Shown: one piece after another, positions 52,949 through 63,026 of the stretch
Layout: every line of letters starts with the position of its first letter
Position numbering within the stretch: position 1 is the stretch's first letter
DNA from: Salegentibacter mishustinae
GTDB taxonomy: Bacteria > Bacteroidota > Bacteroidia > Flavobacteriales > Flavobacteriaceae
NCBI RefSeq assembly: GCF_002900095.1
Contig: NZ_LLKN01000002.1
Location: 2,232,001-2,296,000 of the forward strand
DNA: 64,000 nucleotides
Direction of reading: 5' to 3'
Position numbers and translations under genes: made by a program
The notes under the pieces: generated by a model
The model's input: the letters and a program-made list of their open reading frames with translations, nothing else
The model's database searches: none
Told to the model about the DNA's origin: nothing

Positions 52949-55900
52949 TCATTTCATCGCATTGTCATCGATGAAGTCTGTAAGAGTAAAATCGCCCTGA
53001 CTATTTAAAAATAGGTTTGTAGATAAATCAAACAAATGCGCCTCAGTTTCAAAAAAATGCATCATATAACCGGCGGTATTTACAAAGGCTACAAAATCTC
53101 CAATTTTTGGCAAAGTTGGCAAACTTATTTTTCTCTTAAGAAGCACATCTCTTTCTAAACAGTAAGCCCCGGTAAAGAAAACATCTACGGAAGTGTTAGA
53201 CTCTTGGGAATCTTTATATATAATAAAAGGGTCTAGTAAAAAGTCTTTGCTTGAACTCATCATTTGTGTCATGTTCATTTCAAGTCCCACTAGCCATTGC
53301 CCTTTAGCATCCTGTTTCCTATGTGCAACCTTGGCAAGGGTTATTCCTGTTCGGTTTAGCAGAGATCGACCCGGTTCTATGCGCAGTTCTAATTGTAATT
53401 CTTTTAACTCTTGAGCATTTGTTTTTCCTGTCTGCAAATTGGAATAATCAAGAACTTCCTTTATGAAGGTCGTACCATTTACTTTATTGAAATAGGGATA
53501 TGTCTTTAAACTGCCACGTAATTTTCCATCAACCATCTCATATCCCAAACCATCATTATTAAAAGTAAGCTGATTCCGATCATTCTGAACAGCATTCTTC
53601 AGTTTTGTTTCGAAATCTGTCCACTCCTGTTCACTTTCCAAATAATTCATTAGAATTCCACCTCCTATATCTATAAAAGAAATATCAAAAGCTTTCGCAT
53701 TCAATGACCTAATAAGGTTTAAGCAATCAGACAAAGCTTTACCCCTTTGCTGCGTTGAGTAACCATCTAAATGAAAGTGCAGACCCTTTAATTTTAAATT
53801 TTGATAAGGTGAGCCCAAATTCAATTTTTTTGAGATAAACTGTTCCACTTTTTCAATATCAAAACCAAAACGGCTATAAAGCTTACTTTCTTCTACTATA
53901 AAACCACTTACGCGAATTCCTATAATTGCTTTTTTATTTAGCTGCTTGGCAATATTATTGGCTTGTTCCAATTCCTCGAAATTATCCAGTATTATCGGTA
54001 TTTCGTTTTGGATAGCAAGACTATATTGTTCTTTGGTTTTTATGGCAGCCGTTAGTACTAAGTTATTGCCATTTCCGCCCAAAGCGATACTTTGTTCTAG
54101 TTCTCTTAGGCTTGCAGTATCTACGCCAATTCCCGACCCAAAAGCCTGCTTTACTAAGGATTTTGATTTATTGGCCTTTCTAGCATAAAAAATCTGATAT
54201 TTTAGATCATACGATTCAAAAACTTCTTTATAAGAAGAAATCGTACTGGCAAATGTTGGTAGATGATGAATATTAATAGGTGAGGAAAATTTTCTGAATA
54301 ATTCACTTAGCAATTTCTGGTTCTCAAATAATTGATGCATCCAGGGCGAAGTGATTGGGGTTAACCCGCCTTCAGGATTTCCTTTAACGTACTTTGTGTT
54401 ATTTATCATTTTTTTCCTATTCTTTTGTTCTTGTTTTAATAGTAGGGCAGCAATATCTTGAGCCCAATGTGACGCAAAATTGTTACGTTCTCTAGAAAGC
54501 GTATCATTATCAAAGGTAACACCTTCGGTTGGAGTGCCATACATCGTGAAATTTTCCTGTATAAAACCACCGGGAGCATAAACTCTCCCTTTATTATCAA
54601 TATCAAAACTGCCTGGATTATAAAAACCATCATTTTTATTAGTAAACGGTCTTATCAACCCCTCTTTCAAAAGATTTGCGTATAGCTCCGAATAACTTTG
54701 AGAGTTGTTCCTGGGAATACGAGCATTAATAAGATAATTAATATCTATACTAAGTTGTCTATTCTGCAATTTATAATGGATTTGGTCCTTCCCCGTTAAA
54801 CTCGAAATTTTGGGATTACGAACAAAACTAAAATCAATTATTTCAGCTTCGGACAATGCTAATATCTTTTTCATATTTTTAATCGGGGGCCCGTAAGCGA
54901 TACGATTAAAGAAACCAAAAAAAGAGGTATCAAAAAGTTGATGAGAATTAGCATCCAAACCGGCAAAACTATATAACTTATTAAAAATAGGACTAATTTT
55001 CCGCCAAATACCGGCTGCTGCCATAATCGGACTTTTCTCAGTGCCTTTTTCAGCTTCTTGAATTAGAAATTTAATATAAGTATGCATTTCAGCATGTGGT
55101 ATAATTTCCTGGTCGGAAAAAGGATCTGTGAGGATTTTCCAAAAAAACCTTTTTTCCGAAAAATGAGTATTATGGAATTGTTCTATTTGTTCATCAATGA
55201 TTGCTGCATTTGAATCAAACTTCAATTCTTGCTCATAATTTCTGAAAAGTATTTTGTAGTAGCTAAACCTGAATTCCTTCTTGATTATAGGAAGTATATC
55301 TTCCTGGAAAGAAAGATTTGGAATGGTTTGAAGATTTCGAACAACTTCATCGCTAAAGAAGTAAAGTTGACTGCCATCATCGTCATTAACACCACGTGGA
55401 AACATCGGCAATCCGGTTCGTGAAAACGGAAAAATTTTATAGGGCTCCCGGCCGGATACTTTATAGGATAAGTTTCCTTTTTTATCTCTATCAAAAATCC
55501 CTCCCCGGCCTTCAGTAAGAGCGAGTATAGCGTCAATAGCGGTTAATCCAAATCCTTTTACAGCAATATTTGATTGCTTCTCTATATGTTTGAGTTTTTG
55601 AGAAATAGGATAGATAAACTCAATAATATTACTTGGGTTACTGGCAGGTTGAAAATGGGAACCACTGCCTACATGTCCGGTTGTGAGTATTAAATTATCA
55701 AAAGCTAATGAAAAATCAAGTCCCTCTTTATTACCCTCTAAGTTGAATCGTGTGTTGTCCTTAGTTATTTTCTGTACAGTTGCTAAATGAGGTATTATAT
55801 TTACATTGGATGGAGCATTTCTCTTCAGTATTTTGAATGACTCCATCAAATAATTACCCACCATCGATCTACTGGCAAATTCTTTTGAAAAATCTTCAAT

Positions 55901-56227
55901 AGGTTTATCGGTTTTTTCAGAGAGCCATTTGCAAAAATTCGAAGGTTTTGGAAAAATTGCATCCGGTTTACCTCTGTACCAGCTATCAATATTTTCGTTC
56001 GCATAGTTCATAATTAAATAAGGTGGCTGGTCACTACGATATACATTGCCAGCCCCAAAAAAATGATTCTGATTAAAAATATGAATAGCTATGGGAGTTT
56101 TGATGCTTGACGTTTTTAGATGAGCCAAAAGTCTTTCCAATGCATATAATCCTTTCGGTCCAAAACCTACAATGCCTATGGTAAATTGAGCTTTGAAGGC
56201 TAAATGACTGTATTCTTTACTTACCAT
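52949..56227 (-). CDS. FAD/NAD(P)-binding protein fused to a type III PLP decarboxylase-like enzyme
   Basis: A 1092-residue fusion from ATG 56227 (MVSKEYSHLAFKAQFTIGIV). It overlaps the sbnA-like stop by 7 bases; a 54-base-longer ATG start at 56281 is possible. Domain 1 (to about residue 610) is an FAD/NAD(P)-binding (NAD_binding_9-like) protein: GFGPKG near residue 21, NYANENIDSWYRGK, LILTTGHVG and VKGFGLTAIDAILAL. Domain 2 (about 640-1090) resembles Y4yA-type alanine-racemase-fold decarboxylases: YARKANKS (PLP Lys), GLHFHLDGYS, IDIGGGILM, EPGRSLL and GAYCLERD. All PLP-site residues appear intact. Overlap with the sbnA-like gene shows coupled translation. Confidence 0.85.
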   Translation of the reverse strand: MVSKEYSHLAFKAQFTIGIVGFGPKGLYALERLLAHLKTSSIKTPIAIHIFNQNHFFGAGNVYRSDQPPYLIMNYANENIDSWYRGKPDAIFPKPSNFCKWLSEKTDKPIEDFSKEFASRSMVGNYLMESFKILKRNAPSNVNIIPHLATVQKITKDNTRFNLEGNKEGLDFSLAFDNLILTTGHVGSGSHFQPASNPSNIIEFIYPISQKLKHIEKQSNIAVKGFGLTAIDAILALTEGRGGIFDRDKKGNLSYKVSGREPYKIFPFSRTGLPMFPRGVNDDDGSQLYFFSDEVVRNLQTIPNLSFQEDILPIIKKEFRFSYYKILFRNYEQELKFDSNAAIIDEQIEQFHNTHFSEKRFFWKILTDPFSDQEIIPHAEMHTYIKFLIQEAEKGTEKSPIMAAAGIWRKISPIFNKLYSFAGLDANSHQLFDTSFFGFFNRIAYGPPIKNMKKILALSEAEIIDFSFVRNPKISSLTGKDQIHYKLQNRQLSIDINYLINARIPRNNSQSYSELYANLLKEGLIRPFTNKNDGFYNPGSFDIDNKGRVYAPGGFIQENFTMYGTPTEGVTFDNDTLSRERNNFASHWAQDIAALLLKQEQKNRKKMINNTKYVKGNPEGGLTPITSPWMHQLFENQKLLSELFRKFSSPINIHHLPTFASTISSYKEVFESYDLKYQIFYARKANKSKSLVKQAFGSGIGVDTASLRELEQSIALGGNGNNLVLTAAIKTKEQYSLAIQNEIPIILDNFEELEQANNIAKQLNKKAIIGIRVSGFIVEESKLYSRFGFDIEKVEQFISKKLNLGSPYQNLKLKGLHFHLDGYSTQQRGKALSDCLNLIRSLNAKAFDISFIDIGGGILMNYLESEQEWTDFETKLKNAVQNDRNQLTFNNDGLGYEMVDGKLRGSLKTYPYFNKVNGTTFIKEVLDYSNLQTGKTNAQELKELQLELRIEPGRSLLNRTGITLAKVAHRKQDAKGQWLVGLEMNMTQMMSSSKDFLLDPFIIYKDSQESNTSVDVFFTGAYCLERDVLLKRKISLPTLPKIGDFVAFVNTAGYMMHFFETEAHLFDLSTNLFLNSQGDFTLTDFIDDNAMK

Positions 56228-57228
56228 CCAATTATAGACTTTTCGCTGAATTGATATTCGGGAAATTCCTTCTTTATCCAATCCAGATTATAAATGGTAT
56301 CCAAATAGCGATCTCCACGATCACTGAGTAGAAAAACACAACTGGCCGAAGGTTCCAAATGCTTTATGTAATCTTTAATAGCTGTAACAACTCCACCCGT
56401 AGAACCGCCACAAAGTATGCCTTCTGACTTTAGAAGGGACCAACACCCCTCTATACAATCCGTATCGCTTACTTCCACATGATCCCATATTTTTGCGATA
56501 TCCAAAAACTGGGAGTTAACGCCTGCGCCGTGTCCCGGAATGAGGCGTTTTTTTGATTTACCTCCAAAAAGAACACTTCCTTTTGCATCTACGGCAACAA
56601 GTTTAGTTTTTAGATTATTTTCAGTAATAAAATCGGCATAACCCATTAGTGTACCGCAGGTACTGGTAGCTACAAACAGATAATCTACCTTATAATTTAA
56701 GCTGTCCATTATTTCAACAATAGTTTGCTGATGGGCCAATGGGTTATTGATATTTCCATATTGATCGGTCCAAAAACTATTTGGATGTTGCCTAAGCAGC
56801 TCTTGAACCCTTTGTAAACGCGCGGCTAGAAAACCACCGTTAGGTAGCGGTTTGCGCACCAAATCTACAGTAGCCCCATAGGCCCTCAAAAGCTTTTCAG
56901 TATGAAGATTAATTTTTGGGTCTACCACTACAATAAGCTTAAGGTTATAGTGAATACAGGCCTGAGCCAAACCCAACGCCATATTGCCCGAACTTGATTC
57001 CACAATTATATCGCCTTCTTTAACCAAACCGGTTTCTAGTGCTTTCTTTAAAATAAATGCCGAAGTCCGGTCCTTTAAACTTCCTGCCGGATTGGAACTT
57101 TCTAATTTAGCATAAATATTCACTCTACTTTGTGGATAAAGTTTCTGAATATTCACTAGCGGTGTTTGACCAATTGAATCAACAATATTATTTGAAATTT
57201 TGGATTTAAATTCTGTTTCTGCCCGCAT
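56221..57228 (-). CDS. SbnA-like PLP-dependent synthase (2,3-diaminopropionate pathway type)
   Basis: A 335-residue fold-type II PLP enzyme of the cysteine-synthase superfamily. The PLP lysine is in SSNPAGSLKDRTSAF, the substrate loop is ESSSGNMALGLAQA (cysteine synthases have TSGNTG), and CGTLMGY and GGSTGGVV surround the phosphate pocket. These fit SbnA, which in staphylococci joins O-phosphoserine and glutamate to form a 2,3-diaminopropionate precursor. The partner dehydrogenase SbnB is absent; instead the next gene encodes the FAD/PLP fusion. A related synthase/PLP-enzyme pairing (y4xP, y4yA) is known from rhizobia. Confidence 0.85.
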   Translation of the reverse strand: MRAETEFKSKISNNIVDSIGQTPLVNIQKLYPQSRVNIYAKLESSNPAGSLKDRTSAFILKKALETGLVKEGDIIVESSSGNMALGLAQACIHYNLKLIVVVDPKINLHTEKLLRAYGATVDLVRKPLPNGGFLAARLQRVQELLRQHPNSFWTDQYGNINNPLAHQQTIVEIMDSLNYKVDYLFVATSTCGTLMGYADFITENNLKTKLVAVDAKGSVLFGGKSKKRLIPGHGAGVNSQFLDIAKIWDHVEVSDTDCIEGCWSLLKSEGILCGGSTGGVVTAIKDYIKHLEPSASCVFLLSDRGDRYLDTIYNLDWIKKEFPEYQFSEKSIIGW

Positions 57229-57883
57229 AAAAAACTATCTATAAATAACAACTAAAGTACTTTTACTTTATCACTAATCGGCGATTTAAATCCATTAAAA
57301 TTAACACTAAGCAAACCTAAATTGTTCTTATTAATGCAATGATCTAATATATTATAATCTTATTACTAATTATTAACCTAAACTATCGGTATTCATAAAA
57401 TGGTGAAATAATATATCAATCTTTTTAAGTGAATTATTATAAACTTCCTGTCAAAAAATTGTTCTTAATTAAACCAGGGATTTAAACTTGTAAATCTAGT
57501 TGAAACTATTATTACTTGTAAATTCTTTTTAATTCATACATAGGTTACAGCTTCTTAAGTGAAAAAACGTCGAGAATAGAATAATTTAGACCTAATAGAA
57601 TTTGTAAAAGTATATTAATATTTCTTTTGATCTGGTCTTCAAATTCGCAGCTATCATACCTTATTACTATGGTTTGAATCGGTTTTTAGTTAAAATGAAG
57701 TATCCTAGAAAGTTCAACAAAAATTATCCAATAACACCGGAAACATGAGATATATTGCGTAGCAGTTAATTTTTCTAGCCTTAATCGATGAACTCTTAAA
57801 ATTAAATAACAGATTTAAATATTCTACTATTAGCTTAAATACGGCTTTATTCGAGTTTGATTTTAAGAATTTTTCCTTCATAT
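57229..57883. other. AT-rich spacer without recognised gene
   Basis: About 650 bases upstream of the sbnA-like gene with frequent stops in all frames and no recognised RNA or repeat. It may hold the promoter of the two-gene cassette, but no full TTG / TAnnTTTG pair was identified. Confidence 0.4.
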
Positions 57884-58072
57884 TCAATGATGAATGGTGG
57901 AAAATAACCGGATATTCTGAGTATAATCACAATTTAGATTTTTGGGAACGTGAAGAATTAAGTTTTTGTCCTTTATTTCAGGATGATCTTTATAACGCTC
58001 AATAATCTCTTCCGCTGTTGGTAGTAGGGAAAACTGGTAATATATTGATTTTTTGTGGTTTTTTGTTTTCAT
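57884..58072 (-). pseudogene. Remnant of a second tyrosine integrase
   Basis: The reverse strand encodes FSLLPTAEEIIERYKDHPEI, KDKNLILHVPKNLN, nearly identical to PLLPIAEEIIERYKDHPEIK, DKDLILPVPKNQN of the intact integrase at 42,170. DNA identity is high (about 95% by eye) over roughly 105 bases (57,931-58,035). Sequence on both sides does not match and there is no catalytic HxxR/Tyr part. It is in the opposite orientation to the intact gene. Confidence 0.85.
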
Positions 58073-58776
58073 GATTTCATTCGATATGGCTTAATATTAC
58101 CCTGTTTATTGAATGATTCGGTGAATACTTTCTTTCCAACAATTTAGAAGAACATTAGCATTGATTTTCCTTTCGCCTTTATTGATAAAGCTTAACTGAA
58201 ACCTTTTCAAGGAGCTGGATCTTTTCCCCTTTGATTGGTGATCATAAAAATTCCCAGTTCGTATTTCGGAACAATAAATAAAAAACACTGTGATTTCGGA
58301 ACTCCTCCGTGGTGTGGATAATATTTCCCCCAACTTAGAATTTGAAGCATCAACCTCCCAGAAATAAACCCTTTTCTTTGAATTTTAACTCGAATTAGAA
58401 TAGACCAAATCCATTAGGAAAGTTGATACCGGATATATAGCCCCTTCCAAATCTGGATGGAATTTTCACTAAATATTCTCCAAACTTTTGTTCATAAAGA
58501 TTTTGAAATTTCCGGTGATAATCCTGAAATACTATTGATAGCAACAATCCTTTTACTTGCTCTAGTATTTATGTTTTACTTCGGATAAGTTTTAGCGAAT
58601 ACTATTTTATTAACACATTCCCTTAAATTAGGATGCATATAGTTAAACTTTTATTAATATACCCAATATCGTTAATGGTTATCTGAAAACCGCACAAGAA
58701 CTGGAATTTATAATTGGAAATTTATTAAATTAAAGGTTGAAATTAACCAATTAAATTATTTAGAAAAAATAATAAC
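58073..58776. other. Spacer with degraded sequence and one possible small ORF
   Basis: Apart from the integrase fragment and a 43-codon frame at 58,457 nothing is supported. A 75-codon reverse frame at 58,106-58,333 has no recognisable family and was not called. The region reads like decayed DNA at the island edge. Confidence 0.4.
58457..58588 (+). CDS. Possible small membrane peptide (43 residues)
   Basis: Starts MEFSLNILQTFVHKDFEISG and ends in one hydrophobic helix EILLIATILLLALVFMFYFG. The single helix and clean ATG-stop are suggestive, but no ribosome-binding signal or family is visible. Confidence 0.3.
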   Translation: MEFSLNILQTFVHKDFEISGDNPEILLIATILLLALVFMFYFG

Positions 58777-60906
58777 ATGGAAAGAAATAAGGCTAAAAAT
58801 TCAAAAAAAAATGATCTGTCGAAAAACCTTAAGAATGATGATGGAAAAATAATGACTACCAACCAGGGGGTTAAGGTAAACGATACCAATAATTCGTTGA
58901 AAGCAGGTGAAAGGGGCGCTTCCCTGCTGGAAGATTTTATTTTGAGAGAAAAGATCACTCATTTTGATCATGAACGGATCCCGGAAAGGATCGTGCACGC
59001 ACGTGGGAGCGGGGCGCATGGACATTTTGAGCTGTATGAAAGCATGGAGAGTTTTACCAAGGCTCCATTATTTACTGATACCAGTAGAAAAACACCTGTA
59101 TTTGTGCGATTCTCTACCGTGGCTGGGTCCAAAGGATCTGCAGATCTGGCAAGAGATGTGCGGGGTTTTGCTACCAAGTTTTATACAGATGAAGGGATCT
59201 TTGACCTTGTAGGGAATAACATGCCTATCTTCTTTATTCAGGATGCCATGAAGTTTCCAGATCTTATCCATTCTGTAAAACCCGAACCAGATCGCGAAAT
59301 TCCCCAGGCAGCATCGGCTCACGATACTTTCTATGACTTCGTTTCTCATACTACAGAAACTCTTCATAATCATATCTGGGTAATGAGCGACAGGGCGATC
59401 CCCAGGAGCTACCGAATGATGGAAGGTTTTGGGATCCATACTTTTCGTTTAGTTAATGCTGAAGGGAAATCACATTTTGTAAAATTTCACTGGAAGCCAC
59501 TTTTAGGAACTCACTCTATTACATGGGATGAAGCCGTGAAAATCCATGGTGCAGATACAGATTTTCACCGTAGAGACCTCTGGGAAGCGATCGATGCCGG
59601 GCAGTACCCGGAATGGGAACTTGGGTTTCAAATAGTGCCTGAAGAAGACGAGCATAAGTTCGATTTTGATATCCTTGATCCAACCAAGCTTATTCCGGAG
59701 GAAATGGTGCCTGTACAACGTGTTGGCAAAATGACCCTGAACCGTAATCCTGATAACTTCTTTGCTGAAACTGAACAGGTGGCATTCCACCCTGGACATG
59801 TAGTTCCGGGAATCGATTTTACAAACGACCCACTTTTACAGGGACGTTTATTTTCATATACCGATACACAATTGTCAAGACTGGGAAGCCCTAACTTTCA
59901 TGAGATCCCCATTAACCGTCCTATAAATGAAACTCATAATAATCAGCGGGACGCGCATATGCGAATGACCATTAATAAGGGAAAAACAGCTTATTTCCCT
60001 AATTCCATCGGAGGAGGCTGCCCGCATCTTGCGAAAATGGCCGAGGGAGGGTTCACCTCTTATGAAGAGCGCATCGATGCTAAGAAAGTGAGAGCACGAA
60101 GTGAAAGTTTCAATGATCATTATTCGCAACCTGCCTTATTCTATCGAAGTCTTACTGACTGGGAGAAGGATCATGTTGCCGATGCGTATACCTTTGAACT
60201 AGGTAAATGTACTTATGATCATATTAAGGAAAGAATGCTGTACATCATTAATAATATTGATGAAGACCTCGCTTCCAAAGTAGCCGAAGGGCTGGGAATG
60301 GAGATTCCGAAGAAGATAGATGGCCCTGTAAACCAGGCAATAGGTGCCGATGACGATGTGAAGAAGCATCAGCCAGGGAAAAAGCAGAATTACTTGAATA
60401 AATCTGAAGCTTTAAGTTTAACTCATCTACAATCGGATAGCATTGCTACCCGTAAAATTGCATTCCTGGTAGGTGACGGTTTTGATGGGGAAAGTATGTC
60501 CAAAATGAAAAAGGCCCTGGAAGATAAAGGAGCTATGGTACAAATAGTAGCCCCTCACGGTGGAACGGTGAAATGTGATAAGGGAAAAGATCATAAAGTT
60601 GATGCTGCTATCCTTACCACAGAAAGTGTGCTTTATGATGCATTATATGTACCGGGCGGCAGTAACAGTGTAGAAGCCTTGAAAAAGGCCCCTAAAGCCC
60701 CTAAGATAGTTAATGAAACACTGAAGCATTGCAAAGCTATTGCTGCCGATTCGGGTGCAATGGAATTCCTTAAGAATACCTACCTGGAGGACTTTAAGGA
60801 TGACAAGGCTGTGCTCATTGATGAGACACCTGCCAAATTCATTAAACAGATTGCCGCCCATAGAAACTGGGACAGGCAGAAAAAGGTAATGGAAATCCCT
60901 GTTTAA
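58777..60906 (+). CDS. katE: Large-subunit catalase (HPII/KatE type)
   Basis: A 709-residue clade II catalase with a C-terminal class I glutaminase-like (flavodoxin-fold) domain. The active His lies in [14 protein letters not shown], the Asn in [16 protein letters not shown], and the heme Tyr in [15 protein letters not shown]. The C-terminal domain (from about residue 560) begins [20 protein letters not shown] and contains [10 protein letters not shown] and [12 protein letters not shown]. It decomposes hydrogen peroxide in the cytoplasm. The start could also be the ATG at 58,852 ([19 protein letters not shown]). It is monocistronic with its own terminator, and codon use seems less AT-rich than the neighbouring spacers. 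Confidence 0.95.
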   Translation: MERNKAKNSKKNDLSKNLKNDDGKIMTTNQGVKVNDTNNSLKAGERGASLLEDFILREKITHFDHERIPERIVHARGSGAHGHFELYESMESFTKAPLFTDTSRKTPVFVRFSTVAGSKGSADLARDVRGFATKFYTDEGIFDLVGNNMPIFFIQDAMKFPDLIHSVKPEPDREIPQAASAHDTFYDFVSHTTETLHNHIWVMSDRAIPRSYRMMEGFGIHTFRLVNAEGKSHFVKFHWKPLLGTHSITWDEAVKIHGADTDFHRRDLWEAIDAGQYPEWELGFQIVPEEDEHKFDFDILDPTKLIPEEMVPVQRVGKMTLNRNPDNFFAETEQVAFHPGHVVPGIDFTNDPLLQGRLFSYTDTQLSRLGSPNFHEIPINRPINETHNNQRDAHMRMTINKGKTAYFPNSIGGGCPHLAKMAEGGFTSYEERIDAKKVRARSESFNDHYSQPALFYRSLTDWEKDHVADAYTFELGKCTYDHIKERMLYIINNIDEDLASKVAEGLGMEIPKKIDGPVNQAIGADDDVKKHQPGKKQNYLNKSEALSLTHLQSDSIATRKIAFLVGDGFDGESMSKMKKALEDKGAMVQIVAPHGGTVKCDKGKDHKVDAAILTTESVLYDALYVPGGSNSVEALKKAPKAPKIVNETLKHCKAIAADSGAMEFLKNTYLEDFKDDKAVLIDETPAKFIKQIAAHRNWDRQKKVMEIPV

Positions 60907-60930
60907 TTTTTTTGAAACTTAAAATTAATA

Positions 60931-60965
60931 GGTCGCTGGCGGGAATCGTTAGCGGCCTTTATTTA
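60931..60965 (+). terminator. Terminator after katE
   Basis: GGTCGCT pairs with AGCGGCC (one G-U) around a 13-base loop and is followed by TTTATTTATTT, 25 bases after the stop. Confidence 0.7.
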
Positions 60966-61702
60966 TTTACTTAGAAATATAATTGAATTATCAATTGGAA
61001 TTATGCTTGTCCTTTATTTAATATATGGGACCTTTTTTATGACTGTTTTCAGTTACATACGTGGATATTATCACAGATCAAAAGTTTAAAAAACTGGAGT
61101 TATTAAATTAATTTATAAAAATCAGCCTTCTATCTAGAGCCGGTTTTTAAATACAACTTACCGGATAAGTTTAGAAAAAAACAAACGGTAAATTTGGTGT
61201 ATGTGTTGTTAAAATTTCCCTTTTCTAAATACAGAAGAATGATATTAAAGCTCAATGGAAAAGGTGGGAGCGCGAATTAAAACTAAAGTTATCGCATCGG
61301 TTTATTAATAATCCAAACTAATTTAGGAAGCTACTCAATCTAAATTAGATTCTGTTTTAATCTATCCACTGTCAATTCTTTAAATGGGCAAATATTTGAA
61401 TTTAATTTGCTTGTCTTTCAAACCTTTCTTCTCAAAACTATATCTCATTCAGAATTATATAAACAAAAAATAAGTAATATTAGACATTTCTTAATTTTTA
61501 ATTAAATTTAACCGTCCGAATTAACTAGCCTTTTGGCGAATATCAGTAAGTTATAAACCCTACGTAAATGAATACTTCTCTCATTCCTTAAAGTGATTCA
61601 AATAAATACTAAAGGTCTAATAATCATCGAATTTTGTTCTCAATTAGTATAGTTTTCAGAAACACTATACTAGTTAATAATTTTTTTGCAATAAGTAAAA
61701 AT
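60966..61702. other. AT-rich intergenic region, nothing recognised
   Basis: About 740 bases between the katE terminator and the receiver-PAS gene. Stops are frequent in all frames and no RNA, repeat or remnant of a known gene was noticed. Confidence 0.4.
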
Positions 61703-62737
61703 ATGTATAACGATCAATACCAATACAAAATTCTTATAATTGAAGATAATGAAGGAGATTATTTAATCATCTCCGAATATTTAAAGGATATTTTCCAGTC
61801 TTATACATTAACCAGATTAGCAACCTACACTGAGCTTCAGAATATTTCAAACCCTCAGGAATATGATGTGTTGCTATTAGATCTTACTTTACCTGATAAA
61901 AAAAGAGGTGAATTAGTGAAACTTGTTTTAGACCAATTTCCACTTACTCCTATTCTAGCCTTAACCGGTCATACTGAGATAGAATTTGCCAAAGAGTCTC
62001 TGGCTTTAGGTATTGCAGATTATTTAATAAAGGAAAACACTTCTCCTGATTTACTATATAAAAGCATTGTGTATAGCCTAGAAAGATTTAAGAATATAGC
62101 TGCTCTTGCTAAATCAGAGCAACTATATATAGATCTTTTTAATTTTAACCCACAGCCGACCTGGGTTTATGATATTGAAACATTGAAATTTTTGGATGTC
62201 AATAGTTTGGCTATTGAAAGTTATGGATATTCAAAAAAAGAGTTCCTTAATATGACTCTAACAGATATACGTCCTATAGAGGAACAAAAACGTTTACAAG
62301 TCTCTGTTAAACTATTAAAATATAATGGTGAGGGATTGAAAAATAGAATTTTTACCCATATTAAAAAAAATAATGAGAGAATAAGGGTTAAGATTGAAAG
62401 TAAAATAATAGACTATAGAGGTAAAAAGGCAGTTTTAGTGGTAGCTAGCGATATTACTGAACACCTAAACTATCTTGAAATTATCGAAAAACAAAATGAA
62501 GAATTAAGACATACTGCCTGGTTACAGTCCCATGTAGTACGATCTCCCGTAGCCAATATTCTCGGAATAGCAAATCAATTAAACGACGATTCATTATCAA
62601 GGCAAGAAGAAAAATTATTTCTAGAGGCTTTACTAAAAAATACGGAAGAACTGGATGGCAGTATACGAAAAGTAGTGGAAAGATCTGAAAAAATTATTAA
62701 TGAAGACATTACCTTTAATATGCTAGGTGTCAATTAA
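61703..62737 (+). CDS. Receiver-PAS-DHp protein lacking an ATPase domain
   Basis: A 344-residue protein from ATG 61,703 (MYNDQYQYKILIIEDNEGDY); an in-frame ATG at 61,634 would add 23 unrelated residues. The receiver (1-125) has the acidic pair ED, phosphorylation site VLLLDLTLPD, Thr in LALTGHTE and Lys in YLIKEN. PAS (about 135-260) begins LYIDLFNFNPQPTWVYDIETLKFLDVN. The end (about 265-335) is a DHp-like helix with His in LQSHVVRSPVANILGIAN, but no N, G1 or G2 boxes of an ATPase follow. It may relay or scaffold phosphotransfer, or be a truncated hybrid kinase. Confidence 0.85.
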   Translation: MYNDQYQYKILIIEDNEGDYLIISEYLKDIFQSYTLTRLATYTELQNISNPQEYDVLLLDLTLPDKKRGELVKLVLDQFPLTPILALTGHTEIEFAKESLALGIADYLIKENTSPDLLYKSIVYSLERFKNIAALAKSEQLYIDLFNFNPQPTWVYDIETLKFLDVNSLAIESYGYSKKEFLNMTLTDIRPIEEQKRLQVSVKLLKYNGEGLKNRIFTHIKKNNERIRVKIESKIIDYRGKKAVLVVASDITEHLNYLEIIEKQNEELRHTAWLQSHVVRSPVANILGIANQLNDDSLSRQEEKLFLEALLKNTEELDGSIRKVVERSEKIINEDITFNMLGVN

Positions 62738-62973
62738 AATTAAGCTCACATTTACTTTTTAAATTTTATTGAAGAGAAAAATTTTACTTAAAAGAACGCT
62801 TATAAATTTTGCAATGACAGGTAATTATTTACCAAGCAATCAATATAGAATCCCTTTTTAATAATTGCCTTTACCCTGTTAAAATTCTTGGGAAAGCCCT
62901 TGCTCAGAAATTTTTATACTATCTCGAAATCACCAAACATATTAAGGCTTCAGAAATAATAAATACAACTAAA

Positions 62974-63012
62974 ATTTAAAAACTCAAGCCCTTCCCAAAA
63001 AGAGCTTGAGTT
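62974..63012 (-). terminator. Terminator after the right-hand barrel gene
   Basis: AACTCAAGC (62,981) pairs with GCTTGAGTT (63,004-63,012) around a 14-base loop. On the reverse strand the stem is followed by TTTTAAATTTTAG, ending the leftward barrel gene. Confidence 0.7.
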
Positions 63013-63026
63013 AGTTTTTCAATTTC

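Larger units (their letters stand above)
41889..58072. mobile_element. Putative integrative element at ssrA (right end unresolved)
   Basis: A tyrosine integrase gene starts 252 bases after the ssrA 3' end and points away from it. A run of accessory, unknown and broken genes follows. A remnant of a second, very similar integrase lies inverted at 57,884-58,072. The 3' block of ssrA around GGTTCGAACCCCTCCGACTCC was not seen again in the window, so attR is either beyond 64 kb, degraded, or the end was missed. The stated right limit is only the integrase remnant. Confidence 0.45.

Noticed and set aside
58106-58333. 75-codon reverse frame near the integrase remnant
   Set aside because: No family, motif or start signal. 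It lies in decayed DNA and was not called as a gene.
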